64,000 nt of DNA from Vibrio ruber DSM 16370 (GTDB taxonomy: Bacteria; Pseudomonadota; Gammaproteobacteria; Enterobacterales; Vibrionaceae): contig NZ_FULE01000014.1 of the NCBI RefSeq assembly GCF_900163965.1, forward strand, positions 248,001-312,000, read 5' to 3'. The position numbers and the translations under genes are program-made. This document shows positions 59,684-64,000 of this stretch, in pieces. Numbering within the stretch: position 1 is the stretch's first letter; every line of letters begins with the position of its first letter. The notes under the pieces were generated by a model. The model had not been told where the DNA came from and did not search any database. It was given only the letters and a program-made list of their open reading frames with translations.

Positions 59684-60796
59684 TTACTTTGGGGAATGAT
59701 ACTGCGGTATCACAGTCATACGAATGTCGGAGCCAACCCGAACCACATCAGAAATCTCAAGCTGAAATACATCTTGCATCGATTCGAAACCAAACCGGCC
59801 AAACAATCCTCGGCCGTCACTGCCCATTAATTTAGGTGCCAGATAGAGAATAATTTCATCAACCAACTGTTGCGATAGCAATGCCTGAGAGAGTGTCGCA
59901 CCGGCTTCTACCCAAAGATGGTTCACTTGATGCTTGTCTGCTAATTGGCGTAAAAGAGAACGCAGATCGAGCTTACCGCTAGCATCTAAAGCAACACAGA
60001 TGTCTGCTTTGTCCTGCCCGACGGTCAGCACAGCACCAGCGCCATCATAAAGCTTCAGTCCGTCATGTAAGCGGTGGTGTTGATCTAAAATGACCCGGAC
60101 CGGTTGGCGGATATCAGCCACAGGATAAACCTGACAAACCGATTCAGGAAGCGCATGACGCCGAACAGTCAATGCAGCATCATCCGCAATCACCGTTTGA
60201 CTGGTTGACAAGATTGCACTGGCTTTGGCCCGAAATTTTTGCACATCGGTCCGGGCTTGCGGCGATGTGATCCATTGGCTGACACCGTTGGCTAAAGCTG
60301 TCTGCCCGTCAAGGCTCGCTGCCATTTTCAACTGCACCCAAGGCATTCCGGTTTTCATTCGTTTGAGAAAAGCCGGATTGAGTGCGACTGCATCCGTTTC
60401 CATTAATCCGGTCAGGACTTCAATGCCCGCTGCTTGCAACATTGCAATGCCACGGCCGGCGACTTGCGGATTGGGATCTTGCATCGCACAAATAACTTTC
60501 GCCACCCCAGCCTGAATCAAACCTTCAGCACAAGGAGGCGTCCGGCCATAATGGGAGCAAGGTTCCAGCGTAACATAAGCTGTTGCGCCTTTGGCTTGTG
60601 CACCAGCCTGTCGTAGTGCGTGGACTTCCGCATGGGGGCCACCAGCCTGTACATGATAGCCTTCCCCGACAACCTGACCGGCTTTAGCTAAAACACAGCC
60701 GACATTGGGATTCGGGGTTGTTGTGTAAACGCCCCGCTTTGCTAACGCGATCGCTCTTGACATCATTTGATAGTCAAACGCGCTAAAAACACTCAT
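59684..60796 (-). CDS. ribD: Bifunctional pyrimidine deaminase/reductase RibD
   Basis: A 370-aa bifunctional enzyme of riboflavin synthesis. The N-terminal deaminase has the zinc motif GGPHAEVHALRQAG with YVTLEPCSHYGRTPPC. The C-terminal reductase domain begins near residue 148 (WVQLKMAASLDGQTALANGVSQWITSPQARTDV) and includes LWVEAGATLSQALL and YLAPKLMGSDGRGLF. The ATG at 60796 has AAGG upstream. It lies 12 bp downstream of nrdR. Confidence 0.97.
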   Translation of the reverse strand: MSVFSAFDYQMMSRAIALAKRGVYTTTPNPNVGCVLAKAGQVVGEGYHVQAGGPHAEVHALRQAGAQAKGATAYVTLEPCSHYGRTPPCAEGLIQAGVAKVICAMQDPNPQVAGRGIAMLQAAGIEVLTGLMETDAVALNPAFLKRMKTGMPWVQLKMAASLDGQTALANGVSQWITSPQARTDVQKFRAKASAILSTSQTVIADDAALTVRRHALPESVCQVYPVADIRQPVRVILDQHHRLHDGLKLYDGAGAVLTVGQDKADICVALDASGKLDLRSLLRQLADKHQVNHLWVEAGATLSQALLSQQLVDEIILYLAPKLMGSDGRGLFGRFGFESMQDVFQLEISDVVRVGSDIRMTVIPQYHSPK

Positions 60797-60808
60797 CAAT
60801 ACAGCCTT

Positions 60809-61258
60809 CTAGTCTTCCAGTTTGGCAATCTCTTCACCAAATTCCCGAATATCTTCGAAACTCCGGTAAACCGAGGCGAAACGAATGTAAGCGACTTTAT
60901 CCAGCTCTTTCAGCTGTTCCATCACCAAGTTACCAATCAAATCGCTGGGTACTTCTCGTTCACCCGTCGCTCGCAATCGCGACTTAATCGTGCTGATTGA
61001 CAGATCAATGGCATCAGCACTGACCGGCCGCTTTTCCAGCGCCCTCAGCATACCATTAATCATTTTATCCTCATCAAACGGTTCACGATTGCCATTTGAC
61101 TTAATCACTCTTGGCATCACGAGCTCTGCAGTTTCAAATGTTGTAAACCGCTCATGACAAGCCAGACACTGTCGGCGGCGACGCACTTGGTGCCCATCGG
61201 CAACCAAACGAGAATCGATCACTTTCGTATCATTTTCCGAACAAAAAGGACAATGCAT
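60809..61258 (-). CDS. nrdR: Transcriptional repressor NrdR
   Basis: A 149-aa repressor of ribonucleotide reductase genes that senses dATP/ATP. The N-terminal zinc ribbon is [22 protein letters not shown] with a second Cys pair in [14 protein letters not shown]. The ATP-cone follows ([37 protein letters not shown]). Placement at the head of the riboflavin cluster is usual in gammaproteobacteria. Length equals E. coli NrdR. Confidence 0.97.
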   Translation of the reverse strand: MHCPFCSENDTKVIDSRLVADGHQVRRRRQCLACHERFTTFETAELVMPRVIKSNGNREPFDEDKMINGMLRALEKRPVSADAIDLSISTIKSRLRATGEREVPSDLIGNLVMEQLKELDKVAYIRFASVYRSFEDIREFGEEIAKLED

Positions 61259-61308
61259 AACACCTCCACTCCAATCAGAGTGAGTTTAACGGAATTGCTG
61301 ACAGGAGG

Positions 61309-61333
61309 GAAAGAAAAAGGGGCAAAAATGCCC
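61309..61333 (-). terminator. Intrinsic terminator of proBA
   Basis: Stem GGGCA (61320-61324) and TGCCC (61329-61333), followed by CTTTTTCTTT on the minus strand. It lies 37 bp past the proA stop. Confidence 0.7.
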
Positions 61334-61369
61334 GCTTATCGCACAATCCATTTAATTCATCTGAAAATA

Positions 61370-62620
61370 TCAACTTCTGGACAAATAATCAGCCCGGCCA
61401 ACCCACTTATAGCTGGTCAGTTCTTCCAACCCCATCGGACCCCGGGCGTGTAATTTCTGTGTTGAAACAGCAACTTCAGCCCCTAACTCAAACTGAGCAC
61501 CGTCAGTAAAGCGGGTTGAAGCATTCACATATACCGCAGCAGAATCGACAGCATTAATAAATTGTTCGGCGTGATCAAGCCGATTGGTCAAAATTGCATC
61601 CGAGTGGCTGGCATGATGATCACGCATATGTTCAATGGCTTGATCAATACTCTCAACCACTTTCACACCAAGCGTATAACTCAGCCACTCCGTATCAAAA
61701 TCACCATCCTGAGCAGCCCTTAGCGATGCCGCACCGGCCAAACCACCCTGAGCTGATGCATCAGCCACAAACGTCACCTTATCGTTTAGACGCTGAACTA
61801 ACCGGGGTAAAAACTCATCAGCAATCTGCGCATGAACCAATAGGGTATCCAAGGCGTTACAAGCAGACGGACGTTGCACTTTTGCATTTTCAATGACGTC
61901 CAGAGACCGGCTCAGGTCAGCAGTATCGTCGACAAACATATGGCTGATACCAAATCCACCGATAATCACGGGAATGGTACTATTTTCCTGACACATCTTA
62001 TGTAGTCCGGCACCACCGCGGGGGATGATCATATCAACGTATTGATCCATCTTCAGTAGCTCGCCGACCAACGCTCGTTCCGGATTCTCAATATATTGAA
62101 CGGATGCTGCCGGTAAACCGGCTTTTTCCAATGATACTTGAATGACTTTGACCAAAGCCATATTCGAGTTAAACGTCTCTTTGCCGCCACGCAATATACT
62201 GGCGTTGCCGGTTTTCAAGCATAGCGCGGCAATATCGATCGTCACATTGGGTCGGGCTTCATAAATGACCCCAACCACACCCAGTGGCACGCGGCGGCGA
62301 GAAAGAGACATACCATTTTCCAGAATACGGCTATCCATTTCCCGGCCGACAGGATCCTGTAACCCCACCACATTGCGCACATCACCGGCAATGCCTGCCA
62401 AACGTTCTTTATTCAGCAACAACCGATCCAGCAAGGCATCACTTAACCCCGACTGACGCCCCTGCTCAATATCTTGGGCATTCGCCGCCAAAATTGCATC
62501 ACAGTTTGCTTCCAGCTCGTCGGCAATGATTGTTAAAGCTCGGTTTTTCTGTGCCGTTGTTGCCGTTGATAATTGAAAAGCGGCCTCTTTAGCGGCTTTT
62601 CCCATCAATATTAGGTTCAC
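61370..62620 (-). CDS. proA: Gamma-glutamyl phosphate reductase
   Basis: A 416-aa NADPH-dependent enzyme, the second step of proline synthesis from glutamate. Markers are [43 protein letters not shown] and the active Cys in [16 protein letters not shown], followed by [40 protein letters not shown]. Length equals E. coli ProA (417 aa). It forms an operon with proB, 14 bp upstream. Confidence 0.97.
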   Translation of the reverse strand: MNLILMGKAAKEAAFQLSTATTAQKNRALTIIADELEANCDAILAANAQDIEQGRQSGLSDALLDRLLLNKERLAGIAGDVRNVVGLQDPVGREMDSRILENGMSLSRRRVPLGVVGVIYEARPNVTIDIAALCLKTGNASILRGGKETFNSNMALVKVIQVSLEKAGLPAASVQYIENPERALVGELLKMDQYVDMIIPRGGAGLHKMCQENSTIPVIIGGFGISHMFVDDTADLSRSLDVIENAKVQRPSACNALDTLLVHAQIADEFLPRLVQRLNDKVTFVADASAQGGLAGAASLRAAQDGDFDTEWLSYTLGVKVVESIDQAIEHMRDHHASHSDAILTNRLDHAEQFINAVDSAAVYVNASTRFTDGAQFELGAEVAVSTQKLHARGPMGLEELTSYKWVGRADYLSRS

Positions 62621-62634
62621 GCTATACTTCCTTC

Positions 62635-63774
62635 TTATTCCTGAATGACGACCATATCGTCCCGGTGAATCACTTCGGAACCATAATCATGTCCCAGCAG
62701 TTCATGAATTTCTTTACTATGTTTTCCCTGAATAATCTCCAGATCCTGACTGGAATATGAAGAAATTCCCCGGGCAATCACCTGCCTTGACTGATTGAGA
62801 ATAATTGCGACATCGCCCCGAGAGAATACCCCGTAAATTCCGATGATCCCTTTCGCCAGTAGACTACTCCCCTGAGAAACAACCGCATTCACAGCACCAT
62901 CATCAATCATAATCTCACCGGATGCAGCAGGCCCTGCCAGAATCCAGCGTTTGCGATTTTCCAACGCTTCTTCCAGCGGCAAGAAACGGGTTCCTTGAGG
63001 ATGTTCATTCAACGAATCCGCAATCACATTCGGAGCCCGGCCAGAAGCAATAATCACTTCAATTCCCGCACGGCGGGCAATATCCGCTGCTTGTAGCTTG
63101 GTTGCCATACCACCGGTGCCGAGTGTCGTGCCACTCCCGCCTGCGATTTTCCGCAGCGTATCATCAATTTTTTTGACTTCCCGAATCAACTCAGCATTCG
63201 GATCTTTACGCGGGTCTGCCGTAAATAATCCTTTTTGATCCGTTAAAAGCAGCAGCTTATCTGCACCACATAAAATACCGACCAACGCAGATAAATTATC
63301 ATTATCACCGACTTTAATTTCAACGGTTGCCACAGCATCGTTCTCATTCACTATCGGGATAATGTCATGCTCTATCAAGGTATTCACAGTATCTCGTGCA
63401 TTTAAAAAGCGCTCACGATCCTCTAAATCAGCACGTGTCAGTAACATCTGGCCGATTTTGAGGCCGTAGATCGAGAACAGAGATTCCCATATCTGAATGA
63501 GCTGGCTTTGACCGACTGCTGCCAGTAACTGTTTACTTGCAATTGTATTCGGTAATGCCGGATAGCCAAGATGTTCTCTGCCGGCGGCAATCGCCCCCGA
63601 AGAAACTAAAACAACGGCATGTCCCTGACGCTTCAGCTCAGCACACTGCCGGACAAGCTCTACCATTTGTGCCCGGTCAAGCGCTAGTGTTCCGCCAGTC
63701 AATACACTGGTTCCCAACTTGATAACAATTGTTTTTGATTGTTGTTCTTTTTCAGGTTGTTCTATTGCCATCAT
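62635..63774 (-). CDS. proB: Glutamate 5-kinase
   Basis: A 379-aa enzyme phosphorylating glutamate, the first and feedback-controlled step of proline synthesis. The amino-acid kinase domain starts [14 protein letters not shown], with [65 protein letters not shown] and [27 protein letters not shown]-terminal PUA domain follows (about 280-379; [21 protein letters not shown]). The start is the ATG at 63774 or 63771; neither has a clear ribosome binding site. Confidence 0.96.
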   Translation of the reverse strand: MMAIEQPEKEQQSKTIVIKLGTSVLTGGTLALDRAQMVELVRQCAELKRQGHAVVLVSSGAIAAGREHLGYPALPNTIASKQLLAAVGQSQLIQIWESLFSIYGLKIGQMLLTRADLEDRERFLNARDTVNTLIEHDIIPIVNENDAVATVEIKVGDNDNLSALVGILCGADKLLLLTDQKGLFTADPRKDPNAELIREVKKIDDTLRKIAGGSGTTLGTGGMATKLQAADIARRAGIEVIIASGRAPNVIADSLNEHPQGTRFLPLEEALENRKRWILAGPAASGEIMIDDGAVNAVVSQGSSLLAKGIIGIYGVFSRGDVAIILNQSRQVIARGISSYSSQDLEIIQGKHSKEIHELLGHDYGSEVIHRDDMVVIQE

Positions 63775-63841
63775 CAATCACACGATCTCAGTAGAATAAG
63801 AGAGATTCTTTTTAGCAATCAAAAGGGCAATTCACAAGTAG

Positions 63842-63866
63842 AAAAAGGTGCAATCGCACCTTTTTT
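63842..63866. terminator. Terminator between crl and proB
   Basis: Stem AAAAAGGTGC and GCACCTTTTT around a 4-nt loop (63842-63866), with T residues on both strands. It ends crl before proBA. Confidence 0.88.
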
Positions 63867-63892
63867 AACACAATAAGAAAATAAGATAAGAA

Positions 63893-64000
63893 TCATTTGT
63901 CGACTAACAGCGGATCACAGGTGGCTAGTTCGCAGCCGAATTTCTCTTTGAGTAATTTATCCAGCTTTTCGTGGAACGCTTTTTGAGTTCGATGAACTTC
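63893..64000 (-). CDS. crl: Sigma factor-binding protein Crl, 3' end (partial)
   Basis: The last 35 codons and stop of a gene entering from beyond the window edge. The translated tail contains RTQKAFHEKLDKLLKEKFGC, which resembles the C-terminal helix of Crl, the protein that helps sigma-S bind RNA polymerase core. In both enterobacteria and vibrios crl lies next to proBA, which supports the call. The N-terminal part and its sigma-S-binding residues are outside the window. Confidence 0.7.
   Translation of the reverse strand, partial: EVHRTQKAFHEKLDKLLKEKFGCELATCDPLLVDK

Overview
The window looks like a chromosome segment of a Vibrionaceae-type gammaproteobacterium. The evidence is the gene content and order (rpsB-tsf-pyrH-frr-uppS-cdsA-dxr-rseP-bamA-skp-lpxD-fabZ-lpxA-lpxB-rnhB-dnaE-accA, nrdR-ribD-ribE-ribB-ribH-nusB-thiL-pgpA, crl-proB-proA), a TIGR03503-type protein and a RibB with a degenerate C-terminal domain. 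It is mostly conserved housekeeping DNA with no rRNA, no insertion sequence, no CRISPR array and no recognisable prophage.

Layout. 1-4.7 kb is the most accessory part: tRNA-Arg(CCT), a methyltransferase, OmpW divergent from a small heat shock protein with two perfect FNR-type boxes between them, an EamA transporter divergent from a MarR regulator, and a small protein with two AP2-like repeats. 4.8-13.6 kb holds an OmpA-family porin, gltX, the copper pump copA behind a CueR-type promoter, a TraB/GumN protein, tRNA-Pro(TGG), a noncoding region with an FNR-like box and an orphan terminator, smrA and upp. 13.8-15.5 kb is purMN behind a PurR box.

The standout is 15.75-17.76 kb: three tightly overlapping genes for a radical SAM enzyme, a deoxynucleoside-kinase-like P-loop kinase and a NudI-type NUDIX hydrolase. 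They lie between purN and a block (yafJ, gmhA, fadE, dnaQ, rnhA, yafS, gloB, mltD, yafD) whose gene content matches one enterobacterial neighbourhood. A radical SAM enzyme translationally coupled to a nucleotide kinase and a nucleotide hydrolase suggests a nucleotide-modifying pathway, possibly related to prokaryotic viperins (antiviral ddhNTP synthesis). That function is inferred, not proven.

29-50.5 kb is almost all minus strand: glnB, tilS (with an in-frame 18-bp tandem repeat), accA, dnaE and then the long envelope and translation cluster up to rpsB. Terminator-like hairpins lie between lpxD and fabZ, between lpxA and lpxB, after frr, after tsf and between rpsB and tsf. map and glnD run divergently from rpsB, followed by yaeH. 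55-64 kb carries pgpA, thiL, nusB and the riboflavin genes, nrdR, proBA and the 3' end of crl, which runs off the window.
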